Assembly: GCF_048268085.1 (NCBI RefSeq)
Contig: NZ_JBLWWF010000002.1
Coordinates: 62,001-126,000 of the forward strand
DNA: 64,000 nt
Reading direction: 5' to 3'
DNA from: Neptunicella sp048268085
Lineage (GTDB): Bacteria; Pseudomonadota; Gammaproteobacteria; Enterobacterales; Alteromonadaceae
Shown here: in pieces, positions 17,556 to 26,641 of the stretch
Layout of the letters: each line of letters begins with the position of its first letter
How positions within the stretch are numbered: the stretch's first letter is position 1
The notes under the pieces: generated by a model
Database searches by the model: none
The model's input: only the letters and a program-made list of their open reading frames with translations
Told to the model about the DNA's origin: nothing
Position numbers and translations under genes: made by a program

Positions 17556-17627
17556 AGTATTAGCGCAATACAAACAGTCTTCACTCAACAGGTACCGCGT
17601 TCGTAAAGAAAAAACACGGCTAAACGT

Positions 17628-17669
17628 GCCTTGTCATCCCTGTTTAACACACTAGCGGGATGACAAGGC
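17628..17669. other. long perfect hairpin between convergent genes
   Basis: A 13-bp perfect inverted repeat (17628-17640 with 17657-17669) with a 16-nt loop and no T tract. It lies between hipA and the convergent amidohydrolase gene. It could act as a transcription or mRNA-end barrier, or be a REP-like palindrome. Confidence 0.6.
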
Positions 17670-17677
17670 AGCAGTAA

Positions 17678-18958
17678 TTAAGGTCGTTGATATTGCACTG
17701 GCTTATCTTTTGCCGCTTGCATATAGCGATCACGCAGCTTGGTTTGGCGTGATTCGAGTTTGATTTGCTCTCCATGAATAATCACCTGTTCTGCGGCACT
17801 CATGACCTCCAGCGGATCGCCAGACCAAACCACGACATCGGCTATTTTCCCTGCTTCAAGCGACCCATAATCCTTATCAACCCCGTAAATTTTGGCGGTA
17901 TTAATGGTTAATGATGCCAACCCATCTATCCAGCTCAAACCGTTGGCGACAGCATTACCGGCATGTTGGGTAATTAAACGGATATTATGATTCTCAATTC
18001 CAATTGAGGTTAATACCCCAGCTTGAGCCAAACGCCCAGCGTTCGCCATGGTGGCGGCCAGTTGGTCAAATTCATAAGGTAGATTAGATTCGGGATTGAG
18101 AATAACCGGAATACCCGCCTGAGCAATCTCATCGGCGATCATCCAACCTTCAGTGGCATATAATAACACCAGCTGTAAATCGGGATGACGCTGTTTAAAT
18201 GCCAATACTTGTCGAATATCCGCAACCCGATGTGCCGCCACCAACAAGGGTTCTTTACCCTTAATTACGTTCATTAATCCATTTACATCGGCTTTCGATA
18301 AACTGCCAAACCATTCATCATTAGCAGTTAATGGTTTGCCGTTGCGGGATGTGGCTTCTGTTATGGCATTTTCCAATATTGGCCATAATGCGGCACGACT
18401 GCCTCCATTATGATCCGCCCCACTATTACTCACATCCAGTCGCATAAAGGCGTGAGGCTTAATTAATGGTGACGTACCATTACCCAAGCTGATCATCGCA
18501 CCCTGCCCCTGAAATAATGTGTCAGAGTGATTTATTCCCGTGGCGGCACTGGTGACCCCTTCGATACGGTTAATAGCGATAAGCGTTGAGTCAGGATTAA
18601 GTGCATAGGACACATCAAACGCAGCGCCTAAGGGTGAATAAACTGATTTATCAACCGTCGCATCGACCGTACCAGCGGAGGAGCTCACTTCTTCCAGTCC
18701 CAATTGAGTTTGAGCACCAATTAAGCCCGGTGTAATGACTTTATCCTTAGCGTCGATAACCCGATAGCCTTGAGGCACCGCGTCCATAGCCACAATTTTT
18801 TCTATCCGCTGCCCATCAATTAATAAAGCTTGGTCAGTTAAACTGCCCTGCTCGCCCATGGTATGTATTGTTCCGCCTACAATCGCGATTTTATCGGCCA
18901 AAACATTGGCGCTACACAGCAAACTAGCAGCAATCAGAGTGTGAGTTACGATCTTCAT
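17678..18958 (-). CDS. exported amidohydrolase-like protein lacking the HxH metal motif
   Basis: An amidohydrolase-superfamily protein with a cleavable signal peptide (about residues 1-21, ending VLA). The scaffold is clear: composite N-terminal beta sandwich (IVGGTIHTMGEQGSL), TPGLI, and the C-terminal YGSLEAGKIADVVVWSGDP. However, the normally invariant HxH after TPGLID reads QTQ (residues 83-85), and the usual HGTE and SDS regions are altered (LYATEGW, GIENHN). It is therefore probably weakly active or inactive as a metal hydrolase. It overlaps the upstream amidohydrolase gene by 4 nt and is co-translated with it, suggesting a heteromeric pair. The substrate is unknown. Confidence 0.8.
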   Translation of the reverse strand: MKIVTHTLIAASLLCSANVLADKIAIVGGTIHTMGEQGSLTDQALLIDGQRIEKIVAMDAVPQGYRVIDAKDKVITPGLIGAQTQLGLEEVSSSAGTVDATVDKSVYSPLGAAFDVSYALNPDSTLIAINRIEGVTSAATGINHSDTLFQGQGAMISLGNGTSPLIKPHAFMRLDVSNSGADHNGGSRAALWPILENAITEATSRNGKPLTANDEWFGSLSKADVNGLMNVIKGKEPLLVAAHRVADIRQVLAFKQRHPDLQLVLLYATEGWMIADEIAQAGIPVILNPESNLPYEFDQLAATMANAGRLAQAGVLTSIGIENHNIRLITQHAGNAVANGLSWIDGLASLTINTAKIYGVDKDYGSLEAGKIADVVVWSGDPLEVMSAAEQVIIHGEQIKLESRQTKLRDRYMQAAKDKPVQYQRP

Positions 18959-20376
18959 TTTACGTCTCCTTCACCAGGCTGGCCCAATTCAAAATCCGAT
19001 ACCGGCCAACTGTTTGGATCTTGACGATCGAAAGCTAATCCACCATCGATATATACTCGTTCTGCTTGTGCATAAGTCGAAAACGGATCGCTACTCCAGA
19101 GCACCACATCCGCATTCTTGCCGGCTTCCAACGAGCCAGTTTGGTCAAAAATCCCCAACGATTTAGCCGGATTGGCGGATAACCACTGCCAGGCTTGCGC
19201 CTCACTGATATTAATCCCTACTCGTTGTCCATCAGCTAACGCTTTGGCAGCTTCCTGATTTAAACGCTGGATCCCCAAGTCACTGTCTGAGTGAACAATG
19301 GCACAAGCTCCTGCGTTATGTACCATGGCTATATTTTCACGAATCCCATCGTAGGCTTCCATTTTAAAGCCCCACCAGTCGGCCCACATCGCTGAGCAGA
19401 CATTATTAGCGGCTAATTTATCAGCAATTTTATACGCTTCAACGGCGTGCTGGAACGAATTGATTTGATATCCAAATTCTTTCATCACATCCATCATCGT
19501 GCCCATGTCATCGGCACGATAACAATGCATATGGACTTTAATCTCTCCTGCTAAAACACCTGCCAATGTATCCAACTTCAAATCACGTTTAGGAGGTTTA
19601 GGATTCTCGCCTTGTTTATATTCTTCAGTGTATTTATCCCAACTGCGCTGATAATCCTGAGCATCTGCCCATGCCTGACGATAACCGGCCACATTCCCCA
19701 TACGCGTACTTGGACCGCCTTTATTGCCGTAAACACGTTTAGGATTCTCGCCACAGGCCATTTTTAAACCATAAGGCGCATTGGGAAATTTCATATCTTG
19801 TACCGTTCGATTCGGTAAGTTTTTAACTGTGACTGAACGGCCACCGACCAAGTTAGCTGAACCGGGAAGGATTTGTAAGGTAGTCACCCCACCAGCCAAT
19901 GCGCGATTAAAGCCCGGATCTTGAGGCCAAACGGAATGTTCGGACCAGACTTCAGCCGTCACCGGTTTGGTCATTTCATTGCCATCAGAGTGAGATGTCG
20001 TGGAAGGAGATGCATAAACGCCTAGATGGGAATGTACGTCAATAATTCCCGGCGTCACCCATTTATCCTTGCCATCAATAATCTGAGTCCCCTCGGGAAT
20101 ACTTGTCACTTCACCGACCTGTTGAATTTTACCATTTTGGATAAAAATTGATCCGCCATCGATCTTCCCACCAATCCCATCCAAAATAGTCACATTGGTG
20201 ATTAAAACGGTTTGCGCTGGTAAGGGTTTATAGGTACTGGGGAAGGGATTTTTATTTATTTCGACTAAGGGAGCTTGTGTTTTCTTGCTATCGTCATCGC
20301 AAGCTATCAATACGCTTGCGGTAATCACAAAAAAGGCAGCAATGGTCAATTGCTTGAGTTTTAATTCCATGGTCAT
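18955..20376 (-). CDS. amidohydrolase, predicted inner-membrane-anchored lipoprotein
   Basis: An amidohydrolase-superfamily enzyme of 473 residues. The signal sequence ends LIAC, with Cys26 as the likely lipidation site. Asp at +2 would keep it at the inner membrane under the Lol rule. The metal motif HSH (residues 115-117, in TPGIIDVHSHLGV) is intact, as are the later MHCYRADDM histidine region, QHAVEA and VHSDSD. The C-terminal end GSLEAGKNADVVLWSSDPF is typical. Imidazolonepropionase-like or dipeptidase-like activity is possible; the substrate is not inferable. It is first of a coupled pair and lies 34 nt downstream of dusC. Confidence 0.87.
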   Translation of the reverse strand: MTMELKLKQLTIAAFFVITASVLIACDDDSKKTQAPLVEINKNPFPSTYKPLPAQTVLITNVTILDGIGGKIDGGSIFIQNGKIQQVGEVTSIPEGTQIIDGKDKWVTPGIIDVHSHLGVYASPSTTSHSDGNEMTKPVTAEVWSEHSVWPQDPGFNRALAGGVTTLQILPGSANLVGGRSVTVKNLPNRTVQDMKFPNAPYGLKMACGENPKRVYGNKGGPSTRMGNVAGYRQAWADAQDYQRSWDKYTEEYKQGENPKPPKRDLKLDTLAGVLAGEIKVHMHCYRADDMGTMMDVMKEFGYQINSFQHAVEAYKIADKLAANNVCSAMWADWWGFKMEAYDGIRENIAMVHNAGACAIVHSDSDLGIQRLNQEAAKALADGQRVGINISEAQAWQWLSANPAKSLGIFDQTGSLEAGKNADVVLWSSDPFSTYAQAERVYIDGGLAFDRQDPNSWPVSDFELGQPGEGDVK

Positions 20377-20410
20377 GTCCGGTTATTATTGTCATTATTC
20401 CGAAATAAGA

Positions 20411-21352
20411 CTAATCCTGATTATTTGATTGTTCAAGTTGCCTTACAATTTGATCCGATTGGCGTAATGTCCGGATACTATCGAATAGCTGCTCTGCCTG
20501 TGAATACTGATGGCTTAAATACTTTAACCACTGCTTTATTCGATTTGGATAATAACGGCCTTTGTCGCCAAAAATTTCATAACCGGAATAATCAATAAGC
20601 AATTGTTTAACCTGTTGCCAACTCATAGGCTGCTGATGGCCTTTAATGACCTGAGCCAAGTTAGGCAAGGCTAATGCGCCGCGTCCTAACATCAGGTCCT
20701 GACATTGTGATTGTGAACGGCATTGCTCGGCATCCGCCAAACTCCAGATTTCACCATTAGCAATAATAGGAATAGTGGTTTGTTGGCGGATTTTACCAAT
20801 CCACTCCCAGTAAGCCGGTGGTTTGTAACCTTCGACCTTGGTACGCGCGTGGATCACCAATAAATTGGCCCCAGCGGCTTCAATGGCCTGAGCATTTTCA
20901 ATCGCTTTAGATTTATCCTCAAAACCTAAACGGATTTTGGCACTGACTACTTGATCGGCGGGTACCGCCTGACGCACCGCCGAAACGATGTCATATAGAC
21001 GTTGGGTTTCTTGCAGTAATACCGCCCCGCCTTTACTGTTATTAACCGTTTTGGCCGGACAACCAAAATTTAAATCAATACCATAGGATCCCAACGACAC
21101 GGCTCGATAGGCATTCTCGGCCAACCAATCCGGATCTTGTCCCAATAATTGCACCCGCACCGGAATACCCGCGGTGGTTTTACCTTGTTGCTGCAATTCA
21201 GGACACAACCGATGATAAACCCGATTAGGTAAAAGCTGATCGACAACACGTACAAATTCGGTCACACACAAGTCAAATCCCCCCACTTGAGTGAGCATAT
21301 CGCGCATCAGATAATCAACCACACCTTCCATCGGTGCCAAAATAATAGCCAT
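20411..21352 (-). CDS. dusC: tRNA-dihydrouridine(16) synthase
   Basis: An FMN enzyme that reduces uridine 16 in the tRNA D-loop. It has the TIM-barrel Dus fold with the N-terminal ILAPMEGVVDYLMRDML, the catalytic cysteine loop NFGCPAKTVNNSKGGAVLL and the FMN phosphate region IIANGEIW. The VVDQLLP segment after FVRV is characteristic of DusC rather than DusA or DusB. The length of 313 residues matches E. coli DusC (315). It is on the same strand as, and just upstream of, the amidohydrolase pair; the functional link is not obvious. Confidence 0.92.
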   Translation of the reverse strand: MAIILAPMEGVVDYLMRDMLTQVGGFDLCVTEFVRVVDQLLPNRVYHRLCPELQQQGKTTAGIPVRVQLLGQDPDWLAENAYRAVSLGSYGIDLNFGCPAKTVNNSKGGAVLLQETQRLYDIVSAVRQAVPADQVVSAKIRLGFEDKSKAIENAQAIEAAGANLLVIHARTKVEGYKPPAYWEWIGKIRQQTTIPIIANGEIWSLADAEQCRSQSQCQDLMLGRGALALPNLAQVIKGHQQPMSWQQVKQLLIDYSGYEIFGDKGRYYPNRIKQWLKYLSHQYSQAEQLFDSIRTLRQSDQIVRQLEQSNNQD

Positions 21353-21446
21353 TAATGAGTTTCTTTTACTTTAAGCTTAAAAAGGGTCGCGAAGTGTAGC
21401 AGAATAGCGTTTTGGTCAACATCTTTTACACAAGGATAAGGTTGTA

Positions 21447-22124
21447 ATGGCTGCACTTGATTTTGCCGGTTTGGGCTGGTTTTTAGTACTTTGGGTTGGT
21501 TATACCTTATTTGCCAAAAAAAGAGCTCGGCAAACTATTTGTTTATCCAGTGTGTTGAGAGCTAAACGCAACAATTGGATGTTGCAAATGTTATTGCGAG
21601 AAAATCGAATTCCCGATGTTTCGATTATTTCGGCATTAGAGCGTAATATCAGTTTTTTTGCCTCCAGCTCTTTGCTGATTCTAGCCGGTTTAATTACGGC
21701 ATTATCCTCAGCGGATAAACTAGCCAGTGTTCTGCATGAAGTGGTTCCCGTCTTGTCACAAGATCCTCATCAAATTCAAATTAAGGTGTTATTGATAGTT
21801 TGTATTTATATTTTTGCCTTCTTCCAATTTACCTGGTCGCTACGTCAATACGGATTTGCCAGTGTATTGGTAGGGGCAGCCCCAAATGGTAATCAAATTC
21901 CCGAAGATGAGTTAGAACTTTATGCCAATAGAACGGCCAAAGTCATTGATCAAGCCGCCCATTCATTTAACTATGGGCAACGTGCGCTGTACTTATCTTT
22001 ATCAACGTTGGCCTGGTTTATTGATCCTCGCCTGTTTATGTTTACCACAGTGCTAGTCATCTGGATCCTGTACCATCGTGAATTTCACTCTAAAGTACTT
22101 AAGGCTCTGCATGACACGGTATAA
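21447..22124 (+). CDS. DUF599 family membrane protein
   Basis: An integral membrane protein of 225 residues recognised as DUF599. The N-terminal helix FAGLGWFLVLWVGYTLFA is followed by a basic loop with RAKRNNWM, then ISFFASSSLLILAGLITALSS, a long segment VLLIVCIYIFAFFQFTWSLR and the C-terminal TLAWFIDPRLFMFTTVLVIW. The function is unknown. It is a single gene with a bidirectional terminator shared with pnp. Confidence 0.8.
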   Translation: MAALDFAGLGWFLVLWVGYTLFAKKRARQTICLSSVLRAKRNNWMLQMLLRENRIPDVSIISALERNISFFASSSLLILAGLITALSSADKLASVLHEVVPVLSQDPHQIQIKVLLIVCIYIFAFFQFTWSLRQYGFASVLVGAAPNGNQIPEDELELYANRTAKVIDQAAHSFNYGQRALYLSLSTLAWFIDPRLFMFTTVLVIWILYHREFHSKVLKALHDTV

Positions 22125-22163
22125 ATCCTCACTGCTTATCCAACGCGACACTATTTAAAAAAC

Positions 22164-22189
22164 AAAAAAGGAGCCGAAGCTCCTTTTTT
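22164..22189. terminator. bidirectional terminator between DUF599 gene and pnp
   Basis: Perfect 11-bp stem with a CGAA loop, A6 on one side and T6 on the other, placed between two convergent genes. Confidence 0.9.
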
Positions 22190-22204
22190 AATCACTGAAC
22201 TCAC

Positions 22205-24334
22205 TTATTCAGCAGGTTGTTCTGGCTCAGCCGCCGCTTCTGGCTGCGCTGGCTTTTCCAACAATTCCTTGATGCTTAAACGTACACGGTTCTGACGGTC
22301 AATTTCCATCACCTTAACATCAACTTTCTGACCCAATTCAAGGTAATCTGATACCTTGTTAACACGGTCATGAGCGATTTGAGAAATATGTACCAAACCT
22401 TCTTTACCTGGTAATACTTCAACAAAGGCACCGAAATCAACGATACGTTTCACTTCACCGTGGTAGGTCTTACCTACTTCCACTTCAGCCGTCACTTGCT
22501 CGATCATTTTGATGGCAATTTCAGCTTTAGCACGTTCGGTGGCGAAGATTTTCACTGTACCATCATCTTCTATTTCGATACTGGTATCAGAGGCTTCAGT
22601 AATAGAGCGGATCATTGCACCGCCTTTACCAATCACGTCACGGATTTTGTCTTGATCCACTTTAACGGTATAGATACGCGGAGCAAATTCAGACATTTCT
22701 TCACGGTGACCACTAATAGCCTGATCCATCACACCAAGAATGTGCAAACGGGCTTCTTTAGCTTGCTTAAGTGCCTTTTGCATAATCTCTTTAGTAATAC
22801 CTTCGATCTTGATATCCATCTGCAATGCAGTAATACCATCGGTGGTACCGGCCACTTTAAAGTCCATATCACCCAAGTGATCTTCATCACCTAGGATGTC
22901 AGACAATACAACGTAGCTGTCATCACCTTTCACCAGACCCATCGCGATACCCGCAACAGAGGCTTTGATTGGTACACCAGCATCCATAAGCGCCAAAGAC
23001 GTACCACAAACCGATGCCATTGAAGACGAACCGTTTGATTCAGTAATTTCTGATACTACACGGACAACGTATGGGAATTCGGCTTCTGAAGGCATTACCG
23101 CAGCAATACCACGTTTGGCCAAACGACCATGACCAATTTCACGACGCTTGGGAGAACCTACAAAACCCGTTTCACCCACACAGAATGGAGGGAAGTTGTA
23201 ATGCAGCATAAAGCGACTGTCTTTCTTGCCGTTTAGGCCATCAATCATTTGTGCATCACGTTCAGTACCTAAAGTTGCAGCAACCAAGGCTTGTGTTTCA
23301 CCACGGGTAAACAAGGCAGAACCGTGAGTACGTGGCAAAATACCAGTACCAACATGCAAAGCACGGATCATTTCCGGATCACGGCCATCAATACGTGGCT
23401 CACCCGCCAAAATACGTGAACGGACTACGTCACTTTCCAACTCGTGCAATAACTCATGTAATTCTTTAGCGTCTTGTTCCGGATTAGCTTCAAGGATCTC
23501 GGCAGCAGCTTTTTCAGTCACTGCGGTTACCGCATCTTTACGAACCATTTTATCCGAGATTTGATAAGCTTCGGTCATGCCCGCTTCTGCTAACTCTTTG
23601 ATTTTAGCTTTCAGCTCAACATTTTCTGGCTCAGGTTGCCAATCCCATTTAGGGGTATTCACTTCAGCGGCAAATTCGTTAACAGCGTTAACCACGGTCT
23701 GCATGGATTCGTGACCAAACATCACTGCACCTAGCATCACTTCTTCAGACAAAACACTGGCTTCAGATTCAACCATCAGTACTGCGTTTTGCGTACCGGC
23801 AACGACTAAATCCAACTGGCTGTCATCTTGCTCGGTAACGGTGGTATTTAATACATACTGACCATCCATGTAACCAACACGTGCAGCACCGACTGGACCA
23901 CTGAAAGGTATACCAGAAATTGCTAACGCAGCAGACGTACCAATTAAGGAAATAATGTCAGCCGGGATTTCTGGATTGGCAGAAACCACGGTAATAATAA
24001 TTTGAACTTCGTTTTTAAATCCGTTCGGGAAAAGTGGACGGATTGGGCGATCGATTAAACGTGCTGTAAGGGTTTCTTCTTCTGAAGGACGGCCTTCACG
24101 CTTGAAGAATCCACCGGGAATTTTACCGGCAGCGTAGGTTTTTTCCTGATAATTAACAGTTAACGGGAAAAAATCCTGATCAGACTTTGCATCTTTTTTA
24201 CCTACCACAGTAACCAGTACAGAGGTATCGTCCATGCTGGCCATTACAGCAGCGGTAGCTTGGCGAGCAATTACGCCAGTTTCTAGAGTAACGGTATGTT
24301 TACCGTATTGAAATGTTTTAGTAATAGGAGTCAC
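22205..24334 (-). CDS. pnp: polynucleotide phosphorylase
   Basis: A trimeric 3'-5' phosphorolytic exoribonuclease of the RNA degradosome. The 709 residues carry two RNase PH cores (the second with GSSSMASVCGTSLALMDAG), the helical linker, a KH domain (DKIRDVIGKGGAMIRSI, about 555-615) and an S1 domain (GKTYHGEVKRIVDFGAFVEV, about 620-690). The start is GTG at 24334 with AAAGGAT upstream; E. coli pnp also uses a non-ATG start. It lies 235 nt downstream of rpsO, past an rpsO terminator, as in other gammaproteobacteria. Autoregulation through leader cleavage is known in E. coli and may apply, but I could not define the RNase III hairpin here. Confidence 0.98.
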   Translation of the reverse strand: MTPITKTFQYGKHTVTLETGVIARQATAAVMASMDDTSVLVTVVGKKDAKSDQDFFPLTVNYQEKTYAAGKIPGGFFKREGRPSEEETLTARLIDRPIRPLFPNGFKNEVQIIITVVSANPEIPADIISLIGTSAALAISGIPFSGPVGAARVGYMDGQYVLNTTVTEQDDSQLDLVVAGTQNAVLMVESEASVLSEEVMLGAVMFGHESMQTVVNAVNEFAAEVNTPKWDWQPEPENVELKAKIKELAEAGMTEAYQISDKMVRKDAVTAVTEKAAAEILEANPEQDAKELHELLHELESDVVRSRILAGEPRIDGRDPEMIRALHVGTGILPRTHGSALFTRGETQALVAATLGTERDAQMIDGLNGKKDSRFMLHYNFPPFCVGETGFVGSPKRREIGHGRLAKRGIAAVMPSEAEFPYVVRVVSEITESNGSSSMASVCGTSLALMDAGVPIKASVAGIAMGLVKGDDSYVVLSDILGDEDHLGDMDFKVAGTTDGITALQMDIKIEGITKEIMQKALKQAKEARLHILGVMDQAISGHREEMSEFAPRIYTVKVDQDKIRDVIGKGGAMIRSITEASDTSIEIEDDGTVKIFATERAKAEIAIKMIEQVTAEVEVGKTYHGEVKRIVDFGAFVEVLPGKEGLVHISQIAHDRVNKVSDYLELGQKVDVKVMEIDRQNRVRLSIKELLEKPAQPEAAAEPEQPAE

Positions 24335-24520
24335 TTAATTATCCTTTAAATAATATTATCTTCTTCGCTTTTAATTGCGGCGCATAGTATAGCCGCTTGG
24401 TCAGGGTAAAAACAGTGTAACAAGGCCGCGAATGGGCATTTTTATGCTTGATTGCTGAAAAATCAGAGAATGGTGCGATGGTCTTGAGGTTAAGCCTGCT
24501 AAAAAACGATAAACAAGATC

Positions 24521-24544
24521 AAAAAAGGCATCCGAAGATGCCTT
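24521..24544 (-). terminator. intrinsic terminator of rpsO
   Basis: Minus-strand 8-bp stem with a UUCG tetraloop (24525-24544) followed by TTTT, 25 nt after the rpsO stop. As in E. coli, read-through would be needed for rpsO-pnp cotranscription. Confidence 0.88.
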
Positions 24545-24569
24545 AATTTTAATCTTTTGCAAACAATGC

Positions 24570-24839
24570 TTAGCGACGTAGGCCAAGACGTTTGATTAGA
24601 TCAGCATAACGCTCGGTGTTTTTGCCTTTAAGATAGTCAAGCAACTTACGACGTTGACTAACCATGCGCAACAAACCACGACGTGAATGGTGATCTTTCT
24701 TGTGATCAGCAAAGTGACCTTGAAGTTTGTTAATGTTGTGAGTTAACAACGCAACTTGAACTTCTGGTGAACCAGTATCACCTTCTTTAACTGCATATTC
24801 AGCAACCAATGCTGCTTTTTCTTCAACACTTAGTGACAT
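24570..24839 (-). CDS. rpsO: 30S ribosomal protein S15
   Basis: Primary 16S rRNA-binding protein of the 30S platform. The 89 residues align along the whole family, including GDTGSPEVQVALLTHNIN, HFADHKKDHHSRRGLL and QRRKLLDYLK. The start follows an AAGGAG-type site. It normally follows truB directly; here two extra genes separate them. Confidence 0.99.
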   Translation of the reverse strand: MSLSVEEKAALVAEYAVKEGDTGSPEVQVALLTHNINKLQGHFADHKKDHHSRRGLLRMVSQRRKLLDYLKGKNTERYADLIKRLGLRR

Positions 24840-24993
24840 AATGTACTCCTTAAGAGAATGAAGACTTAGCCAATCACTAATTCAGCTAAGTCGAGAAGGC
24901 GCGCATTATAATGACACAGGATAAAAACGCAAGTTAATTTACACCCCATACCAGTAAACTCTGGGGTTTGGGTTAAATACAATGCAATAACGA

Positions 24994-25653
24994 TTACGTT
25001 GTGGCTTGTTGCTTCTTAATAACACGATAAATGATGTACAAAATAATCGCGGCCACAATAGATGATGCGGCTAACGCAGAGGGTTCTTTCATCATTTTCA
25101 AGGCACCTTGACCAAAAAAGACCGCACTCAATCCCAACGGTGCAATCCCCAACATCGACCCCAAAGCATACTTCCAAATATTGACGGCAAGAGACCCTGC
25201 AATAAGACTAGTAACGGTAAATGGTGGCGTGGGTGCTAATCTTAACGCCATCACTGCCCACATCCCCTTATCATCCAATTGGCGTTTTATACTGTTAATG
25301 TGCTGATTGACCTTTTCACTAAATCCATCAGTATCGATAAGTCTGCCAATCACGTAACCACTGAGGCTCGCAATTAAAAAACCGGGTAAACAGATCAGTA
25401 AACTTATCCCAACGTTAAAGACCAAACTCACCGCGAACGCCATTAACGGAACAGGAACAAGCAATGCCCCGCCTACAAAGAATATCACCAGAAAGAGTAG
25501 TGCTGTGGTTAGATTTTCAGGCACATCACTAGTCACTTCGGTAATCTTATCAATAGTCAAATAGTCACTTAACGGTGTCAATATATATAAGGCGACTAAC
25601 CCAACTATGGCGACCATAAAAAGGGTCAATTTGATTGCATTATTTTTTTTCAT
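24994..25653 (-). CDS. TVP38/TMEM64 (VTT domain) membrane protein
   Basis: An inner-membrane protein of the SNARE-associated/VTT (DedA-like) family, 219 residues. Hydrophobic segments include TLFMVAIVGLVALYILTPLS, LLFLVIFFVGGALLVPVPLM and SLLICLPGFLIASLSGYVIG. The VTT core has MALRLAPTPPFTVTSLIAGS (an ALRLxPxxPF-type motif) and ALGSMLGIAPLGLSAVFFGQ. Family members are implicated in lipid or undecaprenyl-phosphate flipping, but the precise role here is unknown. It overlaps the upstream amidotransferase gene by 14 nt, so the two form one operon. Confidence 0.85.
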   Translation of the reverse strand: MKKNNAIKLTLFMVAIVGLVALYILTPLSDYLTIDKITEVTSDVPENLTTALLFLVIFFVGGALLVPVPLMAFAVSLVFNVGISLLICLPGFLIASLSGYVIGRLIDTDGFSEKVNQHINSIKRQLDDKGMWAVMALRLAPTPPFTVTSLIAGSLAVNIWKYALGSMLGIAPLGLSAVFFGQGALKMMKEPSALAASSIVAAIILYIIYRVIKKQQATT

Positions 25654-26404
25654 TACTTGCCTTATTCACCAGCCATTTAAAAATACTTCGATGTGCTTTC
25701 ATGTAAAAAAGATATTCCGGGTGCCACTGCACCCCTAACACTTTCTCGCTATTTTTGCTTTCTAATACTTGTGTAATACCAGCTTGTTCTTTAGCGGTAA
25801 CTTGCAAGCTATCAGCGGGCTGACCGACCGCCTGAGAATGGATTGCGTTGACTTTAATAGGATCATCACCCGCTATATCCGAAATTAACGAATCATCTTT
25901 GGTATAAATGACTTTCTTGCGCGGAAATGGGCTTCTTATACGAACATCGTGGGCTAATAAAGGCAGGGTTGATTTATACATGGTGCCACCTAACTTGGCA
26001 TTTAACAGTTGATGTCCTCTGCATATTCCCAAAATAGGTTTATTGTTGCTGAGCGCATAATCAATAAACTGTTTTTCCATTTCATCACGTGGCTTATCAA
26101 AGCTACCTTTAGATCCCAAGCGATTAAACAGTTCCATTGGATAAAGCAGCAATTCCTTCAACTTTAATATGAACGGACGTTTTACATTCGGTGCTTGCTC
26201 TTGCTGATAATTGTCAGGATGGATGTCGGATCCTCCGCCAATAATCACCCCGTCGTAATCTATTTCACCATTAAAAGAATCCGGAGACACCCGTACTGGC
26301 TGACCACCAGCCAGACGCACATTTAGCGCAGTAAATATCCATGCCGTCAAACCAGAATGATCCGGTCCAGTCACCGCAATTTGGGGCCTACTATTATTTT
26401 TCAT
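25640..26404 (-). CDS. class I glutamine amidotransferase-like hydrolase, PuuD family
   Basis: A gamma-glutamyl-gamma-aminobutyrate hydrolase-like (peptidase C26) protein of 254 residues. The nucleophile elbow is GICRGHQLLNAKLGG and the His/Glu pair is in VQWHPEYLF; the substrate-side GGGSDIHPDNY is typical of PuuD-type enzymes. No other putrescine-catabolism genes are near, so the PuuD reaction itself is not established. First gene of a two-gene operon with the VTT protein, inserted between truB and rpsO. Confidence 0.82.
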   Translation of the reverse strand: MKNNSRPQIAVTGPDHSGLTAWIFTALNVRLAGGQPVRVSPDSFNGEIDYDGVIIGGGSDIHPDNYQQEQAPNVKRPFILKLKELLLYPMELFNRLGSKGSFDKPRDEMEKQFIDYALSNNKPILGICRGHQLLNAKLGGTMYKSTLPLLAHDVRIRSPFPRKKVIYTKDDSLISDIAGDDPIKVNAIHSQAVGQPADSLQVTAKEQAGITQVLESKNSEKVLGVQWHPEYLFYMKAHRSIFKWLVNKASNEKK

Positions 26405-26598
26405 GTCTTTATCTCCCCAAGTTGCTTTGACTTATTAACTATTTTTACAATGACCACCTCAGTACAAGATAACCATTAATTGCATTAAATAGGCATAATT
26501 TAACACTTAACTCTATTAGTCATTGTGATTAAGTTAGAAAATTCAAGGTAATACAGGTGTTTTTCTGGTCGCGGATGAAAATGGACCGAAGGGTTAGC

Positions 26599-26626
26599 GC
26601 AGCTCAGCCATGCTTAGCTGAGCTGC
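26599..26626 (-). terminator. hairpin downstream of truB
   Basis: Perfect 10-bp inverted repeat (26599-26608 with 26617-26626) with an 8-nt loop, 15 nt after the truB stop. It has no T tract, so it may stabilise the mRNA end or act with Rho rather than as a classic terminator. The rest of the 237-nt gap to the PuuD-like gene is A/T-rich and shows nothing else I can support. Confidence 0.5.
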
Positions 26627-26641
26627 ACTTAATATGATGTT

